A DNA stretch of 22,472 bases. Origin: an uncultured Collinsella sp. (GTDB taxonomy: Bacteria > Actinomycetota > Coriobacteriia > Coriobacteriales > Coriobacteriaceae). Below the pieces are notes generated by a model. The model had not been told where the DNA came from and did no database searches. It saw nothing but the letters and a program-made list of their open reading frames with translations. Positions 14,756 through 22,281 of this stretch are shown here, in pieces; positions within the stretch are counted from its first letter, which is position 1, and the number at the start of each line of letters is the position of its first letter. Made by a program: the position numbers and the translations under genes. The DNA is taken from NCBI GenBank assembly GCA_938036665.1, contig CALHWR010000108.1, positions 1 through 22,472 of the forward strand, given 5' to 3'.

Positions 14756-16087
14756 ATGAAGTACTTTGGCACCGACGGCTTTCGCGGTGAGGCTAACGTT
14801 GGGCTGACGGTAGAGCACGCTTATAAGATTGGCCGTTTTGTGGGCTGGTATTACGGCGCCAACCGCGAGCGCAAGGCGCGCGTCATCGTGGGTAAGGACA
14901 CGCGTCGCTCGAGTTATATGTTCGAGGCGGCGCTGGTGAGTGGCCTGGTCGCGAGCGGTGCGGACGCCTATATGCTGCACGTGATCCCCACACCGGGTGT
15001 AGCGCATCAGACCGTGGAAGGCTGCTTCGATTGCGGCATCATGATCAGCGCGAGCCACAACCCGCTTTGCGATAACGGCATTAAGCTCGTCAATAGCGAC
15101 GGTTTTAAGATGGACGAGGACGTACTGGAGCTCATCGAGGACTACGTCGATGGCAAGAGCGAGGTGCCGCTGGCCACGGGCAACCACATCGGCGCCACGG
15201 TGGACTACATGCAGGGCCGCAACCGCTACATTGCCTCGCTCATCGCCAGCGCGAACTTTTCGCTGCAGGGCGTCAAGATCGGCATCGACTGCGCCAACGG
15301 CTCGGCGTCCTCGGTGGCCAAGCCGGTGTTCGACGCGCTGGGCGCCGACGTGCGCGTGATCAATGCCGCGCCTGATGGTTTTAACATCAACGTCGACTGC
15401 GGCTCCACGCATATGGAGCGTCTGCAGCGCCACGTGGTGGAGCAGGGCTTGGACGTGGGCTTTGCCTATGACGGCGATGCCGACCGCTGCCTGGCCGTGG
15501 ACGAGCGCGGCCGCGTGGTCGATGGCGACCAGATCCTGTACGTGTGCGGCGTGTACCTGAACAAGCACGGTCGCCTTTCGGGCGGTACCGTGGTTCCGAC
15601 GATTGCCAGCAACTTTGGCCTGATCAAGTCGTTGGAGCTTGCCGGCCTAAGTGCCGTGACCAGCGGTGTGGGCGACCGCCACGTGTATGCCAAGATGCGC
15701 GAGGGCGGTTACAGCCTGGGCGGCGAGCAGACGGGCCATACGATCTTTGGCGATATCGAGCGCACGGGCGACGGCATTATGACCTCGCTGCGCTTGATGG
15801 AAGTGATCCGCGCCGAGCGCGAGACGCTCTCGCAGCTCACGGCTCCGTGCAAGCTGCTACCGCAGGCGCAGGTGGCCGTGCGCGTGGCGGACAAGGACGC
15901 CGCGCTCGAGAACATGGGCGTGCAGAACGCCATCGCCGAGGCCGAGGCTGCGCTGGCAGGCGAGGGCCGCGTGCTCGTACGCAAGAGCGGAACCGAGTCG
16001 GTTATCCGCGTGCTGGCCGAGGCGCCCGACCAAGCATCCGCCGATGCCGCCATGAAGCGCATCGCCAACGCACTCGAGGCTCTGTAG
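14756..16087 (+). CDS. glmM: Phosphoglucosamine mutase
   Basis: GlmM converts glucosamine 6-phosphate to glucosamine 1-phosphate, an early step to UDP-GlcNAc for peptidoglycan. The 443-residue length is normal. Visible motifs are the N-terminal KYFGTDGFRG, the catalytic phosphoserine Ser100 in ISASHNP, and the magnesium-binding DGDADR (Asp239, Asp241, Asp243). The substrate loop GGEQTGH and the C-terminal phosphate-binding RKSGTES are also present. AAGGAG lies five bases before the ATG. The stop is followed at once by an 11-bp hairpin, and the next gene is convergent. Confidence 0.97.
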   Translation: MKYFGTDGFRGEANVGLTVEHAYKIGRFVGWYYGANRERKARVIVGKDTRRSSYMFEAALVSGLVASGADAYMLHVIPTPGVAHQTVEGCFDCGIMISASHNPLCDNGIKLVNSDGFKMDEDVLELIEDYVDGKSEVPLATGNHIGATVDYMQGRNRYIASLIASANFSLQGVKIGIDCANGSASSVAKPVFDALGADVRVINAAPDGFNINVDCGSTHMERLQRHVVEQGLDVGFAYDGDADRCLAVDERGRVVDGDQILYVCGVYLNKHGRLSGGTVVPTIASNFGLIKSLELAGLSAVTSGVGDRHVYAKMREGGYSLGGEQTGHTIFGDIERTGDGIMTSLRLMEVIRAERETLSQLTAPCKLLPQAQVAVRVADKDAALENMGVQNAIAEAEAALAGEGRVLVRKSGTESVIRVLAEAPDQASADAAMKRIANALEAL

Positions 16088-16113
16088 TTACGCGGTTTTA
16101 CCAAACCGCGTAA
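16088..16113. terminator. Perfect 11-bp hairpin abutting the glmM stop codon
   Basis: TTACGCGGTTT (16088-16098) and AAACCGCGTAA (16103-16113) pair perfectly around TACC, starting on the base after the glmM stop. There is no T-run after it, so it may stabilise the mRNA 3' end or act with the palindrome just downstream. Confidence 0.55.
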
Positions 16114-16127
16114 CTGCTCGACGCTGC

Positions 16128-16226
16128 AAACGCCCCTAAGCGGCAATCTGACGTTCAATTTCAAGGGCGCGACCAGAAGGTCAGCGCCCTTTCATTTCAC
16201 GTCACCTTGCTCGCTTAGGGTCGTTT
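16128..16226. repeat. 99-bp imperfect palindromic element with a central terminator hairpin (copy 1)
   Basis: The outer arms AAACG-c-CCCTAAGCG (16128-16142) and CGCTTAGGG-t-CGTTT (16212-16226) pair except for one mismatch. Inside, CAA-tc-TGACGT pairs with ACGTCA-cc-TTG. The core, AAGGGCGC plus GACC (16163-16174), pairs with GGTC and GCGCCCTT (16179-16191) with a bulged A and is followed by TTCATTT. It lies between convergent glmM and the M32 gene, so it probably terminates both. Its arms share motifs with the pheS/pheT element. Confidence 0.65.
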
Positions 16227-16292
16227 TCGCTGACGTTGCCAAGACATTGGCGTCAACATAGTTGGCGTTGGCGATGGCGTGCTGGTCAATCC

Positions 16293-17834
16293 TTACAGCT
16301 CGTACAGTGTGGTGAACTTGTCCTGCAGGTAGCTGCAGTAGTAGCGGGCGTCAAAGGCCATGCCGCAGGCGCCCTTGATGAGTTCCGGCGCGTCTTTGGC
16401 GCGGCCCCACTGCCAAATGTGCTCGCCCAGCCAGGCGCGGACGGGCGCCAGATCGCCGCTCGCGCAGGCACCGGTAAGGTCGACGCCGTCGCGGCACATG
16501 GCCGGCACAAACATGGCATCGTAGGCGCTACCCAGCGCATACGTGGGGAAGTAGCCAAACGAACCGCCGCTCCAATGCGTATCCTGCAGGCAGCCGTGCG
16601 TGTCGTCGGGAACGGGAATGCCCAGGTACTCGTCCATAAAGCGGTTCCAAAGCGCGGGGATGTCCTTGGCCGCAGCCTCGCCGGCAAACAGCATACGCTC
16701 AATCTGGTAGCGCACCATAATATGCAGCGGATAGGTGAGCTCGTCGGCCTCGGTGCGGATCAACGACGGCTGCGCGATGTTCACGGCGCGGTAGAGCGTG
16801 TCTTCGTCGACGTCGCCGTAGACCTCGGGCGCGTGACGACGCAGCACCTCGAGCAGCGGGCCCATAAAGGCGCGGCTGCGACCCACGGTGTTCTCAAAGA
16901 AGCGGCTCTGGCTCTCGTGGATGCCCATGGAGGTGCCGCCCTCCAGGCAGGTGCGCGCGTAGGCGGGATTGACGCCCAGCTCGTACATGGTGTGCCCCGC
17001 CTCGTGGATGATGCTGTAGACGTTGGAGATGCAGTCGTCCTCGTAGATGTGCGTCGCGATGCGCGCATCACCCACGGCAAAGCCCTCGCTAAACGGATGC
17101 TCGGTAAAGGCAAGCGTGGTGTCGTCCAGGTCCAGGCCGACAAGCTTCATAAGGTCGAAGCTCATGGCGCGCTGGGCAGCCTCGGGCACGTGGGCGTGCA
17201 AAAAGTCGGCAGCCGGCTGCTGGCCGCGCTCGCCGATGGCGTGCACGAGCGGCACGACCGTGGCCTTGACCTCGTCGCAAAACGCGTCGAAGCTCTTGGC
17301 GGAAAGGCCGCGCTCGTACTGGTCGAGCCAAACGTCGTATGGATCGCGCTTGGGGTCCATGAGCTCGGCCTGATGCTTAAGTTGGGCGACGATTCTATCC
17401 ACATAGGTCTCAAAGCTCGCCCAGTCATTGGCCGTCTTGGCCTTGTGCCACACGGCGTCGGCCTCGCAGGTGAGCCTGGTCCAGGCTTCGGCCTCCTCGG
17501 TAGGAATAACGCTTGCCTCACGTTGATCGCGGCCGAGCACACGGATCTCGTCGAGCAGCTGAGGGTCGTCGATTTTGCCGCCGGCGACGGTCTCGCGCGC
17601 TAACGAGCGTACGAGCTCAACGGACTTCTCGCTGGTCAGCAGCTTGTGATGCTCGCCGGCAAGCGTGCCCATGGCGTCGGCACGCGCTGCTGCGCCGTTG
17701 GCGGGGGCAATGGTCGCGCCGTCAAACTCGGCAATCTTGAGCAGGTACTCACGAGTCCACAGCTTGCCTTCGAGCTTGCGGAGCTTCTTGATGCTCTTGC
17801 CCGCCTTGGCCTTCTTATCGAGTTTCTTTCCCAT
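16293..17834 (-). CDS. M32-family metallocarboxypeptidase
   Basis: This is a 513-residue carboxypeptidase Taq-type enzyme that removes C-terminal amino acids from peptides in the cytoplasm. The zinc site is HEAGH at residues 277-281, with a third ligand Glu307 in GIHESQSRFFEN. Other family motifs are DARIATHIYEDD and the C-terminal HWSGGSFGYFPTYALGSAYDA. The ATG at 17834 (MGKKLDKKAKAGK) follows AAGGA; a longer frame to 17945 has no better start. The length is normal for the family. It is convergent with glmM and divergent from the pheS leader. Confidence 0.95.
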   Translation of the reverse strand: MGKKLDKKAKAGKSIKKLRKLEGKLWTREYLLKIAEFDGATIAPANGAAARADAMGTLAGEHHKLLTSEKSVELVRSLARETVAGGKIDDPQLLDEIRVLGRDQREASVIPTEEAEAWTRLTCEADAVWHKAKTANDWASFETYVDRIVAQLKHQAELMDPKRDPYDVWLDQYERGLSAKSFDAFCDEVKATVVPLVHAIGERGQQPAADFLHAHVPEAAQRAMSFDLMKLVGLDLDDTTLAFTEHPFSEGFAVGDARIATHIYEDDCISNVYSIIHEAGHTMYELGVNPAYARTCLEGGTSMGIHESQSRFFENTVGRSRAFMGPLLEVLRRHAPEVYGDVDEDTLYRAVNIAQPSLIRTEADELTYPLHIMVRYQIERMLFAGEAAAKDIPALWNRFMDEYLGIPVPDDTHGCLQDTHWSGGSFGYFPTYALGSAYDAMFVPAMCRDGVDLTGACASGDLAPVRAWLGEHIWQWGRAKDAPELIKGACGMAFDARYYCSYLQDKFTTLYEL

Positions 17835-17953
17835 ACCTATATCCTTGATCTCGCAGGTCGAGCGCCACGGGTGGGCGTGCGGCCAGTTTGCACAGCTACC
17901 TGCCTTGTACCCAGTGCGAACAAAACGGAACGCGGCGATGCACACGCAGAATG

Positions 17954-17962
17954 TGTTATCCT
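17954..17962 (+). promoter_or_regulatory. Candidate extended -10 promoter for the pheST T-box leader
   Basis: TGTTATCCT fits an extended -10 (TG-N-TATCCT). It lies just upstream of the predicted T-box leader, in an otherwise GC-rich region. No good -35 is visible. Confidence 0.4.
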
Positions 17963-17969
17963 ATAGCCC

Positions 17970-18253
17970 AATGCGTTGACGGAGAGGGTTTTGCCCGCCG
18001 CGTCGCCGGCAAGAGAGGGAAGGTCATGGGCTGCGAGCCTTCCTGCGGTGACAAGGGCCAAGCGTTCACTCCCGAGCAGCGACCTCAACGGGCACGCGGC
18101 CAGCGGCGGCGAAGCCCCAGTAGGGAAGCCGTGAGCCTCGCGACAAGGGGCACAGAGTGGGCGCGGCGGGCCAGACATCCGCCGGGTCAAACAAGGTGGT
18201 ACCGCGGAATTCAACCGTCCTTGGGCAATGCACATGCCCGAGGGCGGTTTTTT
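17970..18253 (+). promoter_or_regulatory. T-box riboswitch controlling pheST (tRNA-Phe sensing)
   Basis: The ~500-base gap upstream of pheS holds a T-box leader. The T-box sequence AAGGTGGTACCGCGG is at 18193-18207, and its TGGT can pair with the ACCA end of uncharged tRNA. It is followed by a terminator: the 13-bp stem 18215-18227/18235-18247, then TTTTTT (18248-18253). The likely specifier codon is TTC (18065-18067) in GCGTTCACTCCC, matching phenylalanine; its placement in Stem I is inferred, not modelled. Uncharged tRNA-Phe would favour the antiterminator and raise pheST expression. The exact 5' end is a guess. Confidence 0.88.
18215..18253 (+). terminator. T-box-controlled intrinsic terminator
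   Basis: CCGTCCTTGGGCA pairs with TGCCCGAGGGCGG (two wobbles, seven-base loop) and is followed by six T. The 5' arm starts eight bases after the T-box sequence, so the antiterminator and terminator are mutually exclusive. Confidence 0.88.
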
Positions 18254-18338
18254 GTTACCGAACCGGGCCGCACATCCGCAGCTCCGGGTGGCTCCAGCCG
18301 CCGCGGCAAGTGGATGCGCGAGAGACGAAAGGGAAGAC

Positions 18339-19415
18339 ATGAGTCTGATTGATGATCTGGTCAAACTCGAGGAAGAGGCCAAGGAGCTCGTCGCAGGCGC
18401 CGATGACGCCGCCAAGCTCGAGGCTGCGCGTGTTGAGCTGCTCGGTCGCAAGGGTCGTATCACCGGCTTGATGCGCATGATGGGCAAGCTCGCCCCCGAG
18501 GATCGTCCCGTGATGGGCAAGCGCGCCAACGAGATGCGCCAGCTGATCGAGGGCATGCTCGACGAGCGAAACACCGAGATGAAGGCCGCCGCCCTCAAGC
18601 GCGCACTCGAGCACGACGCCGTCGACATCACGCTGCCGGGCATCCGTCCGCAGATCGGCCACCAGCACCTGATCAAGCAAATCATCGAGGAGGCCGAGGA
18701 CATCTTCTGCGGCATCGGCTACACCGTCGAGTCCGGCCCCATGGTCGACACCTCTTACTACAACTTCACCGCGCTCAACGCTCCCATGGATCACCCGAGC
18801 CGCTCGGCCCGCGATACCTTCTATGTGGTCGACAACAACCCCGGCAGCGTCGCGCACCCCGAGGCTCACGCCCACGGCGAGTCCGACGTGCTGCTGCGCA
18901 CCCAGACTTCGGGCGTGCAGATCCACACTATGGAGTCGCAGAAGCCGCCCATCTACATGATCTGCCCGGGCACCGTCTACCGTCCCGACACGGCCGATGC
19001 CTGCCACCTGCCGCAGTTCAACCAGATCGAGGGCCTGGTCGTCGACGAGGGCATCACCTTTGGCGACCTGAAGGGCACGCTCGACTACTTTGTTAAGTGC
19101 ATGTTTGGCGAGGATCGCAAGACGCGTTACCGCCCGCACTTCTTCCCCTTCACCGAGCCCAGCTGCGAGGTGGACGTGAGCTGCCACGTGTGCGGCGGCA
19201 AGGGCTGCAACTTCTGCAAGCACAGCGGCTGGATCGAGATCTTGGGCTGCGGCATGGTCGACCCCAACGTCCTGATCAACTGCGGCATCGATCCCGAGAA
19301 GTACACCGGCTTCGCCTTTGGCATTGGCGCCGAGCGCGTCGCGGCCCTGCGCTACGACCTGCCGGACCTCAGAACGCTCATGACGGGCGATATGCGCTTC
19401 CTGAACCAATTTTAG
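18339..19415 (+). CDS. pheS: Phenylalanine-tRNA ligase alpha subunit
   Basis: PheS carries the catalytic core of the alpha2-beta2 enzyme that charges tRNA-Phe. The 358-residue protein has an N-terminal coiled coil (about 1-90, LVKLEEEAKELV). The class II core follows, with HPSRSARDTFYV (motif 2 region), LLRTQTSGVQIH, and the motif 3 GFAFGIGAERVAALRY near the C-terminus. A four-cysteine cluster, CHVCGGKGCNFC, is the usual PheS Cys-rich insert. I use ATG 18339 (MSLIDDLVKLEEE), with AAAGGGA five bases upstream. A longer frame from 18228 would start inside the T-box terminator and is rejected. The gene is 162 bases upstream of pheT. Confidence 0.97.
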   Translation: MSLIDDLVKLEEEAKELVAGADDAAKLEAARVELLGRKGRITGLMRMMGKLAPEDRPVMGKRANEMRQLIEGMLDERNTEMKAAALKRALEHDAVDITLPGIRPQIGHQHLIKQIIEEAEDIFCGIGYTVESGPMVDTSYYNFTALNAPMDHPSRSARDTFYVVDNNPGSVAHPEAHAHGESDVLLRTQTSGVQIHTMESQKPPIYMICPGTVYRPDTADACHLPQFNQIEGLVVDEGITFGDLKGTLDYFVKCMFGEDRKTRYRPHFFPFTEPSCEVDVSCHVCGGKGCNFCKHSGWIEILGCGMVDPNVLINCGIDPEKYTGFAFGIGAERVAALRYDLPDLRTLMTGDMRFLNQF

Positions 19416-19421
19416 GCTTGC

Positions 19422-19508
19422 CCAGGCACCCCATCTTGGCGTTCAAACCGTCGCTCGCGTACCTTTAGTACGCGTCGCTCCTCTTTCACGCCAACCTGGG
19501 GCACCTGG
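19422..19508. repeat. 87-bp imperfect palindromic element between pheS and pheT (copy 2)
   Basis: The arms pair as CCAGG-ca-CCCCA-tc-TTGGCGT (19422-19442) with ACGCCAA-cc-TGGGG-ca-CCTGG (19488-19508). A central hairpin, CGCGTAC/GTACGCG (19456-19474), has a five-base loop. No T-run follows, so it need not end transcription into pheT. ATCTTGGCGTTCAA (19433-19446) and TTTCACGCCAACCT (19484-19497) match motifs at the same places in the glmM/M32 palindrome. Confidence 0.65.
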
Positions 19509-19577
19509 ACAACCCTAAGGCGAACGTCTTCATTTGATATTCCTCCCTTTGCGGAGATTAAGAACTAGGAGAGCTAC

Positions 19578-22031
19578 ATGCGCGTTTCTTACGACTGGCT
19601 CAAGACCATGATCGATATTCCGGAGGATCCCAAGACCCTTTCGGACGAATATATCCGTACCGGCACCGAGGTCGAGGCGATCGATGCCGTGGGCGAGTCC
19701 TTCGACCACGTGGTTACCGCCAAGGTACTCACCAAGACCCCGCACCCCGATAGCGACCACATGTATGTGTGCTCGGTCGACGTGGGCGACAAGAACCTCG
19801 ACGCTGACGGCAACCCCGCTCCGCTGCAGATCGTCTGCGGCGCGCAGAACTTTGAGGCCGGCGACCACATCGTCACGGCCATGATCGGCGCCGAGCTGCC
19901 CGGCGACATCAAGATCAAGAAGAGCAAGCTCCGCGGCGTCGTGTCCATGGGCATGAACTGCTCCGCGCGCGAACTCGGCCTGGGCGGCGACCACTCCGGC
20001 ATCATGATCCTGCCCGAGGATACGCCCTGCGGCATGCCGTTTGCCGAGTATGTGGGCTCGAGCGATACCGTGCTCGACTGCGAGATCACGCCCAACCGCC
20101 CCGACTGCCTGTCCATGATCGGCATGGCCCGCGAGACCGGTGCCATCTTCGACCGCGATTTCCACGTTGAGCTGCCCGCCATCCAGGCCGAGACCGGCCG
20201 CGCGACCGACGACGAGCTTTCCGTCGAGATCGCCGACGAGGGCCTGTGCGACCGCTATGTCGCTCGCATCGTGCGCAACGTGAAGGTCGGCCCGTCGCCC
20301 GACTGGATGGTCAAGCGCCTCAACGCCCTGGGCGTGCGTCCGCACAACAACATCGTCGACATCACCAACTATGTGATGATGCTCACCGGTCAGCCGCTGC
20401 ACGCCTTTGACCTGTCCAGCTTTGCCGAGCGCGAGGGCCGTCGCCGCGTGGTGGTTCGCGCTGCCCAGCAGGACGAGAAGTTCACGACCCTCGACGGCGA
20501 GGAGCGCACGCTCGATGCCGGCATGGGCCTCATCACCGACGGCGAGCGCCCCGTGGCGTTGGCCGGCGTTATGGGCGGCATGGATTCCGAGATCGAGGAC
20601 GACACCGTCGACGTGATGGTCGAGAGCGCTTGCTTCAACGCCGGTCGCACCTCGCACACCAGCCGCGATCTGTCGCTGATCTCCGACGCCTCCATTCGCT
20701 TTGAGCGCCAGGTTGACGAGACTGGCTGCGTGGATGTCGCCAACGTTACCTGCGCGCTCATCGAGGAGATCGCCGGCGGCGAGGTTGCTCCCGGCTATGT
20801 CGATGTTTTCCCCGCGCCCAAGACCATCGACAGCATTAAGCTGCGCCTGGCCCGCGTGCATGCCATCTGCGGTGCCGACATCGAGCCCGACTTTATCGAG
20901 CGTTCGCTTACCCGTCTGGGCTGCACCGTCGAGCGCGACGGCGAGGACTTTATGGTTACCCCGCCGAGCTTCCGTCCCGACCTGCCGCGCGAGATTGACC
21001 TGATCGAGGAGGTCCTGCGCCTATGGGGCATGGGCCGTGTGACGGCGACCATCCCGGCTGCCAAGAACCACATCGGCGGCCTGACCCGCGAGCAGAAGCT
21101 CACCCGCAAGGTCGGCGAGATCCTGCGCGCCTGCGGCCTCAACGAGACCACGACCTTTGGCTTTGCCGCCCCGGGCGACCTGGAGAAGATCGGCATGTCC
21201 ACCGAAGGCCGCGGTTGCCCCGTGGTGCTCATGAACCCGCTGGTAGCCGAGCAGACCGAGATGCGCCGCTCGCTGTTGCCAGGCCTGCTGCAGTCCGTTG
21301 CCTATAACGAGGCCCACGGCACGCCCAACGTGCACCTGTACGAGGTCGGCAGCCTGTTCCACGGTCGCGAGAACGCCAGCCTGCCCAAGGAGACCAAGTC
21401 CGTCGCGGGTGTGCTCTCGGGCCAGTGGAGCGAGCAGTCTTGGAACATGAAGTACCGTAAACTGCGTTTCTTCTTTGGCAAGGGTATCGTCGAGGAGCTG
21501 CTCGCCCAGCTGCGCATCGAGAAGGTTCGCTTCCGTCCCGTCGAGGGCGAGGGCTATGCCTTTTTGCAGCCGGGTCGTGCGGCCGAGGTTCTGTCCGGCG
21601 GAACCGTGCTGGGCTGGGTCGGCGAGATTCACCCCGAGGCGCGCGAGGCGATGGGCATCGATGAGGTCGTCGTTGCCTTTGAGCTCGACTTGGACAAGCT
21701 GATCAAGGGCGCCCGCAACCAGGAGAACTACCGTGAGTTCTCGCAGTACCCGGCCGTTGAGCACGACCTTGCCATTGTGGTTGACAACTCCGTGACCTGT
21801 GAGGATCTTGAGCGCCGCATTACGAGCGCCGGCGGTAAGTTGCTCGAGGGCGTGCGCCTGTTCGACGTCTACCGCGATCCCATCCGCATCGGAGCGGGCA
21901 AAAAGTCCATGGCCTTTGCGCTTACGTATCGCTCCGACGACCACACGCTTACCAGCGAAGAGGTCGAGAAAGCGCACCAGAAGATTGTCACCAAGGTATG
22001 CAAAGGCGTAAACGGCGAGGTCCGCGGCTAG
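19578..22031 (+). CDS. pheT: Phenylalanine-tRNA ligase beta subunit
   Basis: PheT binds and positions tRNA-Phe and edits mischarged tyrosine. The 817-residue protein shows the standard order: the N-terminal MRVSYDWLKTMIDIP and an OB-fold tRNA-binding domain at about 40-150 (VTAKVLTKTPHPDSDHMYVC). The B3/B4 editing domain includes NRPDCLSMIGMARE and later GVMGGMDSEI. A B5 domain follows (about 400-480, RLARVHAICGADIEPDFIER), then the class II-like core (GLNETTTFGFAAPGD), and a C-terminal FDX-ACB domain (YPAVEHDLAIVVD to the end). AGGAG lies seven bases before the ATG. It shares the T-box leader with pheS. Confidence 0.97.
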   Translation: MRVSYDWLKTMIDIPEDPKTLSDEYIRTGTEVEAIDAVGESFDHVVTAKVLTKTPHPDSDHMYVCSVDVGDKNLDADGNPAPLQIVCGAQNFEAGDHIVTAMIGAELPGDIKIKKSKLRGVVSMGMNCSARELGLGGDHSGIMILPEDTPCGMPFAEYVGSSDTVLDCEITPNRPDCLSMIGMARETGAIFDRDFHVELPAIQAETGRATDDELSVEIADEGLCDRYVARIVRNVKVGPSPDWMVKRLNALGVRPHNNIVDITNYVMMLTGQPLHAFDLSSFAEREGRRRVVVRAAQQDEKFTTLDGEERTLDAGMGLITDGERPVALAGVMGGMDSEIEDDTVDVMVESACFNAGRTSHTSRDLSLISDASIRFERQVDETGCVDVANVTCALIEEIAGGEVAPGYVDVFPAPKTIDSIKLRLARVHAICGADIEPDFIERSLTRLGCTVERDGEDFMVTPPSFRPDLPREIDLIEEVLRLWGMGRVTATIPAAKNHIGGLTREQKLTRKVGEILRACGLNETTTFGFAAPGDLEKIGMSTEGRGCPVVLMNPLVAEQTEMRRSLLPGLLQSVAYNEAHGTPNVHLYEVGSLFHGRENASLPKETKSVAGVLSGQWSEQSWNMKYRKLRFFFGKGIVEELLAQLRIEKVRFRPVEGEGYAFLQPGRAAEVLSGGTVLGWVGEIHPEAREAMGIDEVVVAFELDLDKLIKGARNQENYREFSQYPAVEHDLAIVVDNSVTCEDLERRITSAGGKLLEGVRLFDVYRDPIRIGAGKKSMAFALTYRSDDHTLTSEEVEKAHQKIVTKVCKGVNGEVRG

Positions 22032-22140
22032 GGCTTGCGATGGGGGGCGTAGGGCCTGATGGCGGTTGCTGCGGAGCTCTGCGCGACCGCGGTGTTCGGA
22101 ATAAGGCATCGCTGACCCTGCATATATGACACGCGCATTA

Positions 22141-22179
22141 CAAAACGGCGTGCTGCTTTTGTGGCGGCGCGCCGTTTTG
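22141..22179 (+). terminator. Hairpin terminator after pheT, overlapping the cbiM promoter region
   Basis: CAAAACGGCGTGC (22141-22153) pairs with GCGCGCCGTTTTG (22167-22179) with one T-G wobble, giving a 13-bp stem whose 3' arm supplies TTTTG. It is the only terminator-like structure between pheT and cbiM. Confidence 0.7.
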
Positions 22180-22186
22180 CTATCAT
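22178..22186 (+). promoter_or_regulatory. Candidate extended -10 promoter of cbiM
   Basis: TGCTATCAT fits an extended -10 and begins at the very end of the pheT terminator stem. TTGTGG at 22159-22164 could serve as a -35 with a 16-base spacer, placing it in the terminator loop. Transcription would start near 22193. Confidence 0.5.
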
Positions 22187-22196
22187 AGCCTGCGGC

Positions 22197-22281
22197 GTGT
22201 TACGAATCATCTAGCTCGTAACACTGATGAAATGGTTCAAGCGGCGCTGCAATCCCATGTGCCGGCAACCGGGAGGCGTAT
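22197..22281 (+). promoter_or_regulatory. Structured 5' leader of cbiM, class not recognised
   Basis: The leader opens with a perfect 9-bp hairpin, GTGTTACGA (22197-22205)/TCGTAACAC (22216-22224). It ends with GCCGGCAACCGGGAGGCG, where CCGG-caa-CCGG abuts the ribosome-binding site GGGAGG (22271-22276). This could regulate cbiM translation. I cannot match it to the cobalamin riboswitch core, so I do not assign a ligand. Confidence 0.4.

Noticed and set aside
18228..18338. N-terminal extension of PheS
   Set aside because: It would start within the T-box terminator stem; the family N-terminus begins at 18339.
19530..20861. 443-codon minus-strand open frame
   Set aside because: It is antisense to pheT, which has all its expected domains.
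22187..22281. Cobalamin riboswitch before cbiM
   Set aside because: Neither the conserved B12-box sequence nor the expected length is present; it is kept only as an unassigned structured leader.
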